Shown here in pieces: positions 10,053 to 20,460 of a DNA stretch of 64,000 bases; within the stretch, counting starts at the first letter, position 1; every line of letters begins with the position of its first letter. This DNA comes from Ryuthela nishihirai (taxonomy: Eukaryota; Arthropoda; Arachnida; Araneae; Heptathelidae). The translations under genes and the position numbers were made by a program. The DNA lies in NCBI GenBank assembly GCA_038380435.1, contig JAWZYU010000005.1, forward strand, positions 33,316,001 to 33,380,000, in the 5' to 3' direction. Below the pieces are notes generated by a model that did not search any database, was not told the origin of the DNA, and worked only from the letters and a program-made list of their open reading frames with translations.

Positions 10053-11998
10053 TCATTTTTGTCTTTTATATGTTGAGGTATCTTCCTTCTGCAAGAACCA
10101 GAAGTTGTCACCCATCATTGCTGGGTCCCACCTGCCTTGGTATCTCTCCGGCGTGGTCCGGATATCCTGGTGAAATCTTTTCCTTTGCTCATCACTGACA
10201 GCTCGTAAGTTCTTGGGAAAGAAGTCGAGATGCGAGTGCAAGAAATGGATCTTGAAAGATAGTCGGCAGCCAAGATTTTCATAGTTTTTGAGATCTTAAA
10301 TAGCCGTCCCATGGTCGAGTGGTTAGCACGCTTGGCTACTGATCTAAGGGATCTGGGTTCGAACCCTGGGTAAGGCATGGATGTTCGTGTTGTTTTCTGC
10401 TGAGGTCCTGCCATCCTCACAGACCTTCTACTGTGGCATATAAACTGGCAGGCTCCTGTCAGACCTCTGTGGCAAGCAGCTGCTTGAGGGGGTATTTTTT
10501 TTAAAATTAGCCAATTCAAGATCTTTCTCAAAAGCCGGAACTTGTAGCCCGAACAAGAGAGATATTACATTTAGGTCACCACATAATGTCCACTTAAACT
10601 GGTCATATTTTATAGCAGTGAGTATTTTTTCCATAGAAGTTTTCCTCTTTGTGATTCCACAGGAAACTCTGAACACAGATGTGAAGGATTTCCATATAGT
10701 GCGCACCTTCATAATCAGTTTTTCCTTGAAGACAGTATCATTCAGTAGCTTCCTGATCTAAGGACCAATAAAGATCCCTTCTTTGAGTTTGGCATCACTT
10801 AGTTTCGGAAAATTTTCCTTCAAGGGCAAAAACCCTTTACCAGTTTTGTGCATAGCTTTTACAAAGTTTTTCATAAGCCGCAGTTTGATGTGAAGTGGTG
10901 GGAGCAGAACATCAGAGGGATCAACAGGAAATTTCTAGGAATTTCCAGGAATAAAAACATCTCTTTTGGGCCAGTTTTGTAGTGTTCCTTTCTGGCCCTA
11001 CTGTTCCTCAAACACAGAAAACAGCAAAATTTTGTGAAGTCTCCTTGAAGCCCGAGCAAGAGAGATATGACTTTTAGGTCACCACATATTGTCCACTTAA
11101 GCTGGTTATATTTTATAGCAGTGAGTATTTTTTTCATGCTTTCATAAATTTCCTTCATTCCCACAGCGTGTATCATTGGAATGGATGGTTTTTGGTTCTC
11201 TTATTGCAAAAAGTCAACTTTTAAGCTGAATTTTGACGAATCTATAAATAGACTCAATTCCTTTGGGTCGTGAGTTGTTCCAATTTCTCCCATCAGCCCT
11301 TAAATCTATCAGAAACAAAAAACATCTTGCATCTCGTAATAAGCAGATAAACCCAATTTTTTCATTCTCAACAGAGAAACTCTGTTACTCTTGGCCAGAA
11401 GATTCCACTCTTGAAGTCTTGAACCTAAAACCTCAATTTGTTGTTTGGAAAGTCCTACGTCTCGAACAAGATCATTTAATTCATTTTGCTGAATCAGATG
11501 AGGCTCGTCTAACTTTTTAGGCGTATATGTAGGATCAGGATCTGTATGTATCTCAAACTCTTCCTCTAATGAATGGGAATCCATCTACTCCCAATTGGTT
11601 GGAACTGTTGGTATAGGAAGATCTTCTCCATGAGGAACTAGCCATATGGCTGAAGGCATATTTGGATATTGTATTTTGCGTTTATTCTTTTTTGAAAAGC
11701 CCGACACTTTAGTTAAACAAAAATAGCAATCATGCAAGTGACTAGTTGGCTCACCCCAAACCATTGGAACTGCAAAGGTCATGGATTTTATCTTACCTTT
11801 CAACCGGACACGGTCATCTGGGCGATGGCCAAGTGGGCGCCGGAAAACTGGGTGACAAAATAATAGATCAAATATGCAATGCGAATAAATTTTTTTATCG
11901 TTTTCATTATTAAAATCACCATTCTTTTCTATTGATCTACTACCCGGTAAATTTAAATAATATTTTTTGAGAAACGAGTAAAAGAACGTTCTAAACAT
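10053..11998 (-). pseudogene. Broken multi-copy transposon-like gene
   Basis: Several minus-strand open pieces line up as one decayed protein. The N-terminal part (11585-11998) has MVWGEPTSHLHDCYFC and YPNMPSAIW. Next (11309-11584) comes EPHLIQQNELNDLVRDVGLS. A central part (10871-11176) has KWTICGDLKVISLLLGLQ and FCCFLCLRNSR. The C-terminal part (10053-10241) has HSHLDFFPKNL, FHQDI and RYQGRWDP. From memory this order matches a large family of uncharacterised proteins present in many copies in arthropod genomes. Its copy number suggests it belongs to a transposable element, but I know no assigned function. The frame is broken by stops, frameshifts, a SINE-B insertion at 10303-10506 and an internal duplication: the ~90 bp at about 11045-11135 recurs at 10547-10635. 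It is almost certainly non-functional. Confidence 0.65.
10303..10506 (+). mobile_element. SINE-B copy inside the broken gene
   Basis: Full-length copy from GCCGTCCCATGGTCGAGTGG to GAGGGGGTATTTTTTTTAAAA. It separates the FEKDLELANF-coding piece from the C-terminal piece of the minus-strand pseudogene. Confidence 0.92.
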
Positions 11999-12100
11999 AG
12001 AATTTGAAAAATCTCGCTTATAATTAAGTTTATTTTTATTATATAGAATTACAAAATTGTATAGAAGTTATATTGAAATTTTCCATGCAAAAAATGAGTC

Positions 12101-12136
12101 AGCCAAGCGCGCTAACCACTCGGCCACGGGACGGCT
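12101..12136 (-). mobile_element. SINE-B tRNA-head fragment
   Basis: Only the first ~36 bp of SINE-B (complement of GCCGTCCCGTGGCCGAGTGG and onward) is present, directly abutting the tail of the next minus copy, so the two are head-to-tail. Confidence 0.8.
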
Positions 12137-12332
12137 AATAAATACCCCCTCAAGGAGCTGCTTGCCACAGAGGTCTGACAGGACCTGTCAGTTTATATGC
12201 CACAGTAGAGGATCTGAGAGGATGGCAGGACCTCAGCAGAAAACAACACGAACATCCATGCCTTACCTGGGGCTCGAACCCAGGTCCCGTAGATCAGTAG
12301 CCAAGCGCGCTAACCACTCGGTCACGGGACGA
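12137..12332 (-). mobile_element. SINE-B copy
   Basis: Full-length minus copy with tail AATAAATA, the CAGGTCCTGTCAG-type inverted repeat, B-box and A-box complements. Confidence 0.9.
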
Positions 12333-12585
12333 TTATTTTTTTTTTGGCATTCTCTAATTCCCGATGTACTTTACCGAAAGGTTCCAATTTTCGTAGGCGT
12401 GTTCCCCCTGCCCGACCCCATGTTTGTTAGAAAATCAGGTCCCTAGATGCAATGGAACACCTAAATAATGCTTTTGGAAATGTGGGGAATCTGGCAACGC
12501 CATCAGCTTTGCAGTAGATTTAAATGCCATTTTAACACTTTACTTTCACAGTTCATCATCATCATCATCCTCAAGCAGCCATGGG

Positions 12586-13879
12586 CTACGGAGGTCCAAC
12601 CAGACCGCGCAGTATAATTCTCCAAGCATGTCTGTCCTGAGCTACATCTGCTGCATCCGGCCACTGAACACCAATTCTAACAAGGTCCTGTTTGACATTG
12701 TCTGCCCACCGCATCCTAGGTCTCCCCCTCCTTCTGAGGCCTCTAGGCACACTGTTCATAACCCTATTCGCCAATCTATAATTATCCATACGGGCAACAT
12801 GGCCAAACCAACGGAGTCTCTCTCTGCACAATATGCTGCTTAAAGGAGGTTGCAGACTCCTTTGCCTAACCTCATCATTAGTTACAGAGTTAAACCACCT
12901 AACACCCAAAGATACTGCGTAAGCATCTAGAATCAAAAGCATCTAGTTTCCTGTTATCATGTTTACACAGCGTCCAAGTTTCACTACCATAACTAACCCT
13001 AGAAAGAACCAAACTATTATACAGTCTAATTTTAGTCTTTAGGTGTATACGCCTATTTCTCCACAATCTCCATAGATTCTTAAAAGTCCCGGCAGCAATA
13101 CCTATTTGTCTGTTAATCTCATGCCGCACATCACCAGTATCAGTTATGTAGCTCCCAAGGTAATTAAAATGTGACACCTGCTCAAGACTGCAATCATTCA
13201 GATTAACTGAATCACAACCTGCCTGACCAATTTTCATCACTTTAGTTTTCTCTCTGTTTATAACCAAACCTACTGTACTACCAGTCTCATCAACAGCTCG
13301 AATGAAAGAGTTCATCTCATCAACATCATTTGCCAAAAGGGCTAAATCATCAGCATAATCTAAATCAGAAATTTTCGTATCTCCAGCCCATTTAAGGCCA
13401 AAAGCTTTCCCTTGAAATGAATTTCGCATAACATAATCAACAACCAAACTAAAAAGAAAAGGAGACAAGATGCACCCTTGTCGAACACCAGAAGTAATGC
13501 TAAACCAATTGCTACAAGACTTACCAACTCTCACACATGACTCAGTGTTATTATAGAGAGCTTTCATTATGTTAACTAACTTGTCTGATATACCACATGA
13601 TCTCACAATCAACCACAAATTATGACGATCAACAGAGTCGAAAGCCTTTTTGAAATCAACAAAGCTAGCAACCAAAGGTTTCTGAAACTCGAAACATTTC
13701 TCAAGAATCTGCCTAAGTGAAAATATCTGATCTACACATCCCCTACCACTTCTGAATCCACATTGCTCATCACGCAATTGACTGTCAACCAGATTCTTAA
13801 TTCTATTAAGCATAATCATGCAAAGAACTTTCCCTGGAACAGAGAGTAGGCTGATACCCCTATAGTTATCACAAGAACT
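12586..13879 (-). pseudogene. LINE reverse transcriptase and C-terminal region
   Basis: The frame continues in phase after the TGA at 13880-13882, through NYRGISLLSVPGK. Numbered from the Met at 13819, it has GFRSGRGCVDQIF (21-33), FVDFKKAFD (53-61, catalytic motif A), GVRQGCILSP (111-120, motif B) and YADD (155-158, motif C, near 13346-13357). All key catalytic aspartates are present. After DSRCLRSI the frame shifts near 12907-12915. Comparison with the copy at 6770-7327 shows one extra T in a TTT run. The shifted frame (12586-12942) goes on with RWFNSVTNDEVRQ, RLRWFGHVARM and GRPRMRWAD and ends in GLVGPP. The enzyme would copy element RNA at a nicked chromosomal target. This copy cannot make it whole. 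Confidence 0.88.
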
Positions 13880-16147
13880 TCAATTACCTTTTTTGAAAAT
13901 AGGGATAATAATAGCTCTGGTAAAATCTTTAGGAACCATGCCTTTATCATAAAAGTTATTCAAAATTTCAGTCATCCAAATGGTAACTGAAACATTCCCA
14001 GCTCTAAGCATTTCCGTAGTAATTTCATCCACCCCTGGGGATTTATGAAGTTTAAGTTTAGAAATAGCCAAACTAACTTCAGATTGTGTTATAGGGCCAA
14101 CATTAAAGCCAACAATGCATCTATCATCATTGCAAACAATGGGAGTAGAATTAACCACATTGTTTAGAACATCACTGAAATGCTCAGCCCACCTAGCCAT
14201 GACAGAATCCTCACCTTCTATAACCTTACCTTGTTTATCCTTCAATCCCTGTATACCTGTTCGTTTTCTACCACACAAAACATTAACTATCTGGTACAGC
14301 TCTCTGCTGTTGTGCTGTCTAACTGCTTCCTCAGCTTTGTCAGCCAGGCCATCAAGCCAAAGATTCTTATCAGCAGCTAACTGATCCTTTACACGTTTAT
14401 TAAGTTCTTTGTAATGTTTTCTATTAGGACTAGTAGGGTACTGATTAAGGACATTCCTGCAGTTCCTTCTTTCTGAAATAAGCTCAAGTGCCTTATCACT
14501 TAAATAATTCTGTCTCCTCTGCTCCTTTTTCCCTAAAAGACTACTGTTAGTTTCCAAAAAAGCCTGTTTAAAATGGCCCCATTCTTCCTCAACTTCAGTA
14601 TTAAGCAAACCATGACTGTCATAATGACTAAGTAACCTATCATGGTAAGCTTTAGCTATAACTGGGTCTTTCAGAGCTTCAGTATTAAAGGTAAATTTTT
14701 TAACCCTAGCACAACACTTTTTAAGTTTAAGTTGCAAGACACTTTTAACAAGGTAATGGTGAGATCCAATTTCAGCTCCCCTATATGCCCTGGTATTTCT
14801 AACAGAACTAGTCCATTCGCTGTTAATTAATATATAATCAATCATATTCCTATGCAGCCCATCAGGTGAAACCCATGTGTATTTATGTATGTCGCGATGT
14901 TTGTAATATGTGTTAGTTATTCTGAATCCATTGAGTTTACTTACCTGTAGGAGACGTTGCCCATTGCCATTACAGCTACCAATACCAAAAGGGCCTATTA
15001 CTCCTCCCCAAAGGTCAGAGTCGGTGCCAACTTTGGCATTGAAGTCACCAAGAGCAAGGGTAATATCTCCTTTCTTGACAGAATTCAAAATATCCTGAAG
15101 TTGTCCGTAAAACCTATCCTTCTCATCCTCATCAGAATCCTTAGTGGGGGCATAACAGCAGATAACATTCAAGTCTTTAATGCTTGTCTGAAATTTTGCT
15201 GTAAGAAACCTTTCATTAATGTAGTCATATCCTAGAAGAGCATCACTGGCATGTCTGCTGAGCAGCAGACCCATGCCTTGGTGATGCTTTCCATTCTCCC
15301 TCCCTGTAAGGGGCGGGGGTGGCTCAGTCGGTAGCGCGCCAGGCTCGTAATCTGTAGTTCCCAGGTTCGAGTCCCAGCTGGGCCAGCGTTGAGATTTATC
15401 TCCGCAAAATTCCCCGCCCTGCCCACGGTCAGTAGGGGACACCGATGGGCTTGGAAAGGCCGCCGTCCGTCGGATGGGACGTTAAGCCGTGGCCCCGTGT
15501 GCGGGAGAGCCATACCCTGTGCACGTTAAAGAACACGCTGGATGGCCTTGACGGGAGGCTACCATCTGTCTCCCAACAGCTGTTCCAGTGGGTCCCCTCC
15601 CCCAACCTTCTCCGAGCCTTCGGGGTCCATGTGACCTGGCCATTTAGCCCATGGTGTGCAAAAAAGTGCCGCTCAGAGGTAAAACAACCCTCCCTGTAAA
15701 GAGAAATTTAAAGTTATTTTTAAGTATCTCACCTTTACCTGTCCATCTGGTCTCTTGCAAGCCTAGAATATCTAGGTTATAGCGCTGGAATTCCTGCATG
15801 AGGACATCAAGAGAATAATCTCTATGTAATGTTCTCACGTTCTACGTTCCTGCAGAGAGAAAATGATTAGTAGGATTTTTAAAGAAATTAGGTTTATTGA
15901 GATTGGTAGGGCCAACAATATCAAACAGCCCCCTGATCGCAGGCATGGGGTAAAGACCTGTTCCTCCTCCACTAAAGGATGAAGTCACCGATGCTGGTAG
16001 GAACTTCAGGCACCACCTTTTCAAGTGGACTTTTTCAAGAGCCATATGGCCTGCCTGAGACACATTACTCCAGTTTAGGCTTGACGATGCCCAACTAGCT
16101 AAGTAAGGTTCAGGTACCTGCGATGGCCTCTGATTAGGATTATCCAC
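13880..16147 (-). pseudogene. LINE N-terminal region and APE-type endonuclease
   Basis: From 16147 about 100 codons of unassigned N-terminal sequence (starting MDNPNQRPSQ) run to a TAG at 15842-15844, where the family normally has Trp before NVRTLH. The endonuclease follows: NVRTLH, LDILGLQETRWTG with the catalytic Glu, a break by SINE-A at 15310-15687, then GMGLLLS, VICCYAPT, LALGDFNAKVGT (Asp and Asn) and YTWVSPDG. Near the end it reads GSHHYLV where the family usually has SDH, so the conserved Asp is replaced by His. A linker leads to KSPGVDEITTEML, the beginning of the reverse transcriptase. The frame stops at TGA 13880-13882 within FKKGN. The endonuclease would nick target DNA to prime reverse transcription. 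Confidence 0.85.
15310..15687 (+). mobile_element. SINE-A reference copy, inserted in the LINE
   Basis: Best-documented copy. It starts GGGGCGGGGGTGGCTCAG, has a tRNA-like head (A box TGGCTCAGTCGG, anticodon-loop-like CTCGTAATC, B box GGTTCGAGTCC) and then a unique region. A conserved core follows at about 15465-15545 (GATGGGACGTTAAGCCGTGG, later GCACGTTAAAGAACACGCTGG). The 3' part ends GTGCCGCTCAGAGGTAAAAC then AACCC units. CCCTCCCTGTAA at 15298-15309 and 15688-15699 is a 12-bp TSD, and the LINE endonuclease frame resumes on either side. It is non-coding, transcribed by pol III if active, and would need a partner LINE for mobility. The loop CTCGTAATC is closest, I think, to elongator tRNA-Met (CTCATAATC). 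The core resembles META-type SINEs from memory. Confidence 0.95.
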
Positions 16148-16160
16148 CAGCTGATATAAG

Positions 16161-16365
16161 GTATCCCATGGCCGAGTGGTTAGCGCGCTTGGCTACTGAT
16201 CTAAGGGACCTGGGTTCGAGTCCCGGGTAAGGCATGGACGTGTGTGTAAATTTTTCTGCTGAGGTCCTGCCATCCTCTCAGACCTTCTACTATGGCATAT
16301 AAACTGACAGGCTCCTGTCAGACCTCTGTGGCAAGCAGCTGCTTGAAGGGGTGTTTATTTTTTAT
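16161..16365 (+). mobile_element. SINE-B reference copy
   Basis: Full-length copy. The tRNA-like head has TGGCCGAGTGG (A box), CTACTGATCTAAG (a possible UGA anticodon region) and GGTTCGAGTCC (B box). Then come TTTTTCTGCTGAGGTCCTGC, the palindromic GACAGGCTCCTGTC, AGCAGCTGCTTGAAGGGG and a TTTATTTTTTATTTA tail. It lies at the 5' boundary of the LINE. The head looks most like tRNA-Ser or tRNA-Leu. Confidence 0.93.
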
Positions 16366-16702
16366 TTATATGCCTCTGTTCACTTAGAGCTGGCAACCCA
16401 GAAGCAAACAGAAAACACAGCAGCAGACTCTCCCTCAACAGAGGCCCACCAGTGCAGCAAGTCCAGGATCCATAATCAAGCTCAAATCCATAAACAAGTC
16501 CAGTCTAGTAGGTATAAATGGTCAGCACCAGGACCCTGTGAAGTTGACCACTCCTCAGCAGGGTTGAAAAAAAAGAAACAAGTCGCCATAGATGACCAGA
16601 TCAGTAGGCCATACTGAACTGGCAGCCCTCCCCTTCCGTTCCCTTCCAAAAGAGAATATCTCTTTTGAAATTTTTCAATAAATATACGCAAAATTCGAAA
16701 TC
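16366..16702. other. Unassigned; possible LINE 5' sequence
   Basis: Lies just beyond the SINE-B that abuts the LINE's 5' side. A short minus open frame is present, but there is no recognisable motif. It may be the displaced LINE 5' region or unrelated host DNA. Confidence 0.3.
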
Positions 16703-17740
16703 TAAATTATGACTGTAACCGAGCCCAAAGCCATCTGTGCTGTTTGGAGCCTGAGCTTAATGCCATCTGCGCTACTTGCAGCCTAAACCTAAAAACATCT
16801 GTGCTATTTAGACCCTGACCCCAAAGCCGTCTATAGTACTTCGAACCCTAAACCTTCTGTACTACTTCGAATCTGACCAGATCCCAAAACCACCTGATTG
16901 CTTCGAACCTGACCCCAAAACCTTCTGTGTTACTTCGAACCTGACCCCAAAATCTTTTGTGTTACTTCGAACCTGACCCCAAAATCTTTTGTGTTACTTC
17001 GACCTGGCCCCAAAATCTTTTGTGTTACTTCGAACCTGACCCCAAAATCTTTTGTGTTACTTCGAACCTGACCCCAAAACCTTCTGTGTTACTTCGAGCT
17101 TGATCCCAAAACCTTTTGTGTTACTTCGAACCTGACCCCAAAACATTCTGTGTTACTTCGAGCTTGACCCCAAAACCTTCTGTGTTACTTCAAACATGAC
17201 CCCAAAATCTTTTGTGTTACTTCGAACCTGACCCCAAAACCTGTGTTAATTCGAGCTTGACCCCAAACTTCTGTGTTACTTTAAACCTGACCCCAAAACC
17301 TTCTGTGTTACTTCGAGCTTGATCCCAAAACCTTTTGTGTTACTTCGAACCTGACCCCAAAATCTGTGTTAATTCGAGCTTGACCCCAAAACCTTCTGTG
17401 TTACTTTAAACCTGACCCCAAAACCTTCTGTGTTACTTCGAGCTTGATCCCAAAACCTTTTGTGTTACTTCGAACCTGACCCCAAAACCTTCTGTGTTAC
17501 TTCGAACCTGACCCCAAAACCTTCTGTGTTACTTCGAGCTTGATCCCAAAATCTTTTGTGTTACTTCAAGCCTGAACCCAAAGCCTTCTGTGTTACTTCG
17601 AACCTAAACCCAAAAGCATCTCTGCTATTACGAATGGACCCCAAAACCACATATAGTACTCCAAACCCAAATTCTGTGCTACTTCGAACCTGACCCCAAA
17701 GCCATCTGCGTTGCTTCGAGCCTGACCCCAAATCCACAGT
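16703..17740. repeat. 32-bp minisatellite array
   Basis: About 30 units of the form ACTTCGAACCTGACCCC plus AAAACCTTCTGTGTT (32 bp). Units are most alike in the middle (about 16900-17600) and diverged at both ends, as expected from unequal exchange. Variants with CGAGCTTGA and with short CTGTGTTAATT units recur in the same order at about 17235-17340 and 17360-17470, a higher-order pattern. A 32-bp period is not a multiple of three, so it is not a protein repeat. Confidence 0.93.
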
Positions 17741-19779
17741 AAATTTATCGTCGTTGGTCAGCTATTAAAAGCTACCCGGACCTCAACCAAGAGAGCGACC
17801 GCATCGTAGGAGAGGTGAAATGAACTTCTCCTCACTGCAATGCGCATGCTTTGTCCCAAAACTTCCGTCCACGGAGTTCCTGCGCTATCAGATGCTCCCC
17901 ATTTCCCAGGGCTCATCAGCAAAGTGCAGAAGGAGTGGGGGGAGCTCCTTCAACAGATGCCCGACTCTCCTTCTGCCTGACTCTCCCTCTCTGCAACTTC
18001 ATCACAGTTCGTTGGGCAGTCGAAAGAGAGATGTTGTCCACCTATCACACGCAAGATGCCACAATAAGTACCGCGCCAGTTCCCCCATCACTCAAGGTGG
18101 GCCAGCCGAGCATGAGGCCAAGTCATAGGCACTTGCATATATTAATGACCCCGTAATTTTATTGCGACATCAATTTCACGGCTCATTATTGTTTATGTGT
18201 TAAGTACTCATTAGTATTTGCACAGTGGACGTTTTCGGTGCGCTAATTAGCTGCACTGGCGAGGGGTTCCTGCTGACGTGACGACACAGGCAGCTGCAAT
18301 TCACGTGCGCACACAAAGGCAGCTGCTGGATCATTAGGGACGTGGCCAGAAGAGTTTCTGCATCTCCCAAAGTGAGGCGCACGATGCTACAGTAGCAGCA
18401 TCATCGTGGGATGTCTCCGTATCTCCGAAACAAGCTGAACACTCGGCACAGCATCGACGGCAGCGGCAGAAGAGAGCGAAGAACGCCGGCGTTCGCAGGT
18501 TGCGTGAGCGTTCACCAAAGGAAGTGATCTAACGAGAAGAGGGTGTTTAAAACAATCTATCGCATTCTTCCAAATTTCGCTCGCGTTTTCGGGTCGCAAA
18601 TGACCTGTTTCGACATCATTTGACGACGCCAGTACATCGGAAACTTGGAGCCTCCAGGAGCGACGCTGAATCTCGGAGATGGGAGATTCTCACCGCGGGA
18701 GATAATTGAAGCGAGGAAACCATCAGAATGGAACTTTTAAGTGCAGGTAATTGCTACGAAAATAAATTTCGATTATAAAAAAAAAAGTGAGAACTCTTTC
18801 TTGTTTTGTTTTTTAAATCGTACTCTGATTGCGAATGCAGATTATTGTGTTTTTTAATCAAGTTTGCCTCGAGTCTTTTATTTCGGCTGTTGTAATAAAA
18901 ATCCAACGATTATAATTTTTTTTTAGGATTCAGATATTGTTACTGAAAACGTCTCTCTTCCAGGAAGAGCATTAAAAAAGTAGATTAACGTAAAGCTATT
19001 TTTAGTTAAGTTTTCTTTTTCTGTCACTAAACGGTTTTTTCAGAAATAGAGAATCTCTGTTTTATAAGTGATGATCTTGATTGCTTCGCTCTTGGCTAAA
19101 CATTTCTTTCGCTTGTTATAAAATAGAAACCAAAGTAAAACGTTTTCTTTATGCCAAATCAATATCGTTTTACTTCAGGAAAAGAGAGTTTAGTTTTAAA
19201 ATGCCTTGGAGAATAAAGGAGCATCGCAAAGTAATCGTTTTAAATATTGACTTTGTATTAATGAGTAGAGATTTCTTTTTAATGGACAAGAGTAGAACCA
19301 AGTGAATATATTAGCATATTTTAAACTGCTATAGAAAGAATGCGGGCCATCACTCGGTCATTTATTTCTCAAAAGATTACGAAAAATCAGAATAGTCATA
19401 GTCGGGGCCGGATCTGGGAGGGGGGGGGGGGGCAAAGCATTGTGAAAGTGGGAGGACAAGGAAATGCTAGTGAGGATAATAAAGGCAAAAAAAAATGAAC
19501 TTATTAACATTTCATGCATTTTCCAAGAAACTTCTTAAAGACCTATAAGTACGGGGGGGGGTGATGTGCTGCATTAGAAATTCAGTCCCCCCCCCCTCTT
19601 TTATATTTTTCTGGCTCGATTGTGATTCTTACTTTCGACCCCCCCCCCCACTCCCTCGATTTTTTTCTATTTTTTTCAAGATCCGAGTGTGGTCATAGTG
19701 AATATTTATTTTTCTCTTTTTAAACATGTTCATGTTTATTGTTTTCAGAAATCATTGAACTAAATGTGCCCTTTCAAGA
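17741..19779. other. No gene recognised; candidate promoter/exon zone and G/C runs
   Basis: 17780-18720 is comparatively GC-rich with CpGs, unlike most intervals here, and ends in an ATG followed by a GT donor-like site near 18747. From 18770 the sequence is AT-rich. Long G and C homopolymers occur at about 19419-19432, 19553-19560, 19588-19597 and 19640-19649, with GGATCTGGG on the left and a diverged AGATCCGAG on the right, possibly a decayed element. No protein similarity was recognised. Confidence 0.35.
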
Positions 19780-20460
19780 TGGGGATTATTTTACTTGTGA
19801 GCAGCCCTTTTTTTTCACAATGGCCTAAAACGCAAAGAACCCAAGGGCTGAGAGAAAGTTGGTGAAAGGGAATCCACCGGGAATCCACCGAACAGCTATT
19901 AGGAATCGGGTAAAAGCCTCAGGTCAAGGCCATCCAGCCCGTTCTTTAAAGGGGCGGGGGGGCTCAGTCGGTAACGCGCCAGGCTCGTAATCTGTAGTTC
20001 TCAGGTTCGAGTCCCAGCTGGGTCAGCGTTGAGATTTTTCTCCGCAAAATTCCCCGCCCTGCCCACGGTCAGTAGGGGACACCGATGGGCTTGGAAAGTC
20101 CGCCGTCCGTCGGATGGGACGTTAAGCCGTGGCCCCGTGTGCGGGAGAGCCATACCCTGTGCACGTTAAAGAACACCCTGGATGGCCTTGACGGGAGGCT
20201 ACCATCTGTCTCCCAACAGCTGTTCCAGTGGGACCCCTCCCCCAACCTTCTCTGAGCCTTCGGTGTCCATGTGACCTGGCCATTTAGCCCATGGTGTGCA
20301 AAAAAGTGCCGCTCAGAGGTAAAACAACAACCCGTTCTTTAAAGCGCACAGGACACGGCTGTCTCCTGAACACGTCGCCAGGGTGTAAGCCACATATGAG
20401 GGTCGGCACCTTTTCCAAACCCAGTTGTGTCACTTTTCTTACAGCGGGCAGATTGGGGGT
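19780..20460 (-). mobile_element. Old SINE-A copy split by a younger SINE-A
   Basis: Diverged minus copy in two parts (19780-19950 and about 20344-20460), with ACCGGGAATCC-like local duplication (GGGAATCCACC occurs twice). A plus copy is inserted at 19951-20330. Confidence 0.75.
19951..20330 (+). mobile_element. SINE-A copy inserted in SINE-A
   Basis: Near-consensus plus copy flanked by CCCGTTCTTTAAA at 19938-19950 and 20331-20343. The target is the TTCTTTAA part of an older minus copy. Confidence 0.94.

Larger units (their letters stand above)
12553..16160 (-). mobile_element. RTE/BovB-like non-LTR retrotransposon, nearly full length
   Basis: Minus-strand LINE with one long reading frame encoding an N-terminal region, an APE-type endonuclease and a reverse transcriptase. 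It ends in GGCTGCTTGAGG followed by (ATG)n at 12553-12570. Excluding the SINE-A at 15310-15687 it spans roughly 3.2 kb, a usual size for RTE-clade elements, which also tend to end in short tandem repeats. The endonuclease resembles that of BovB and of craniofacial-development-protein-2-like proteins, from memory. The 5' limit is uncertain: a SINE-B abuts it at 16161-16365 and related sequence may continue beyond. Two in-frame stops, a frameshift and the SINE insertion make it non-autonomous. The clade assignment is by motif and layout, not by phylogeny. Confidence 0.88.

Noticed and set aside
19405..19690. GGATCTGGG/AGATCCGAG with G and C homopolymers as a terminal-inverted-repeat element.
   Set aside because: The inverted match is too short and diverged, and no flanking duplication was found.
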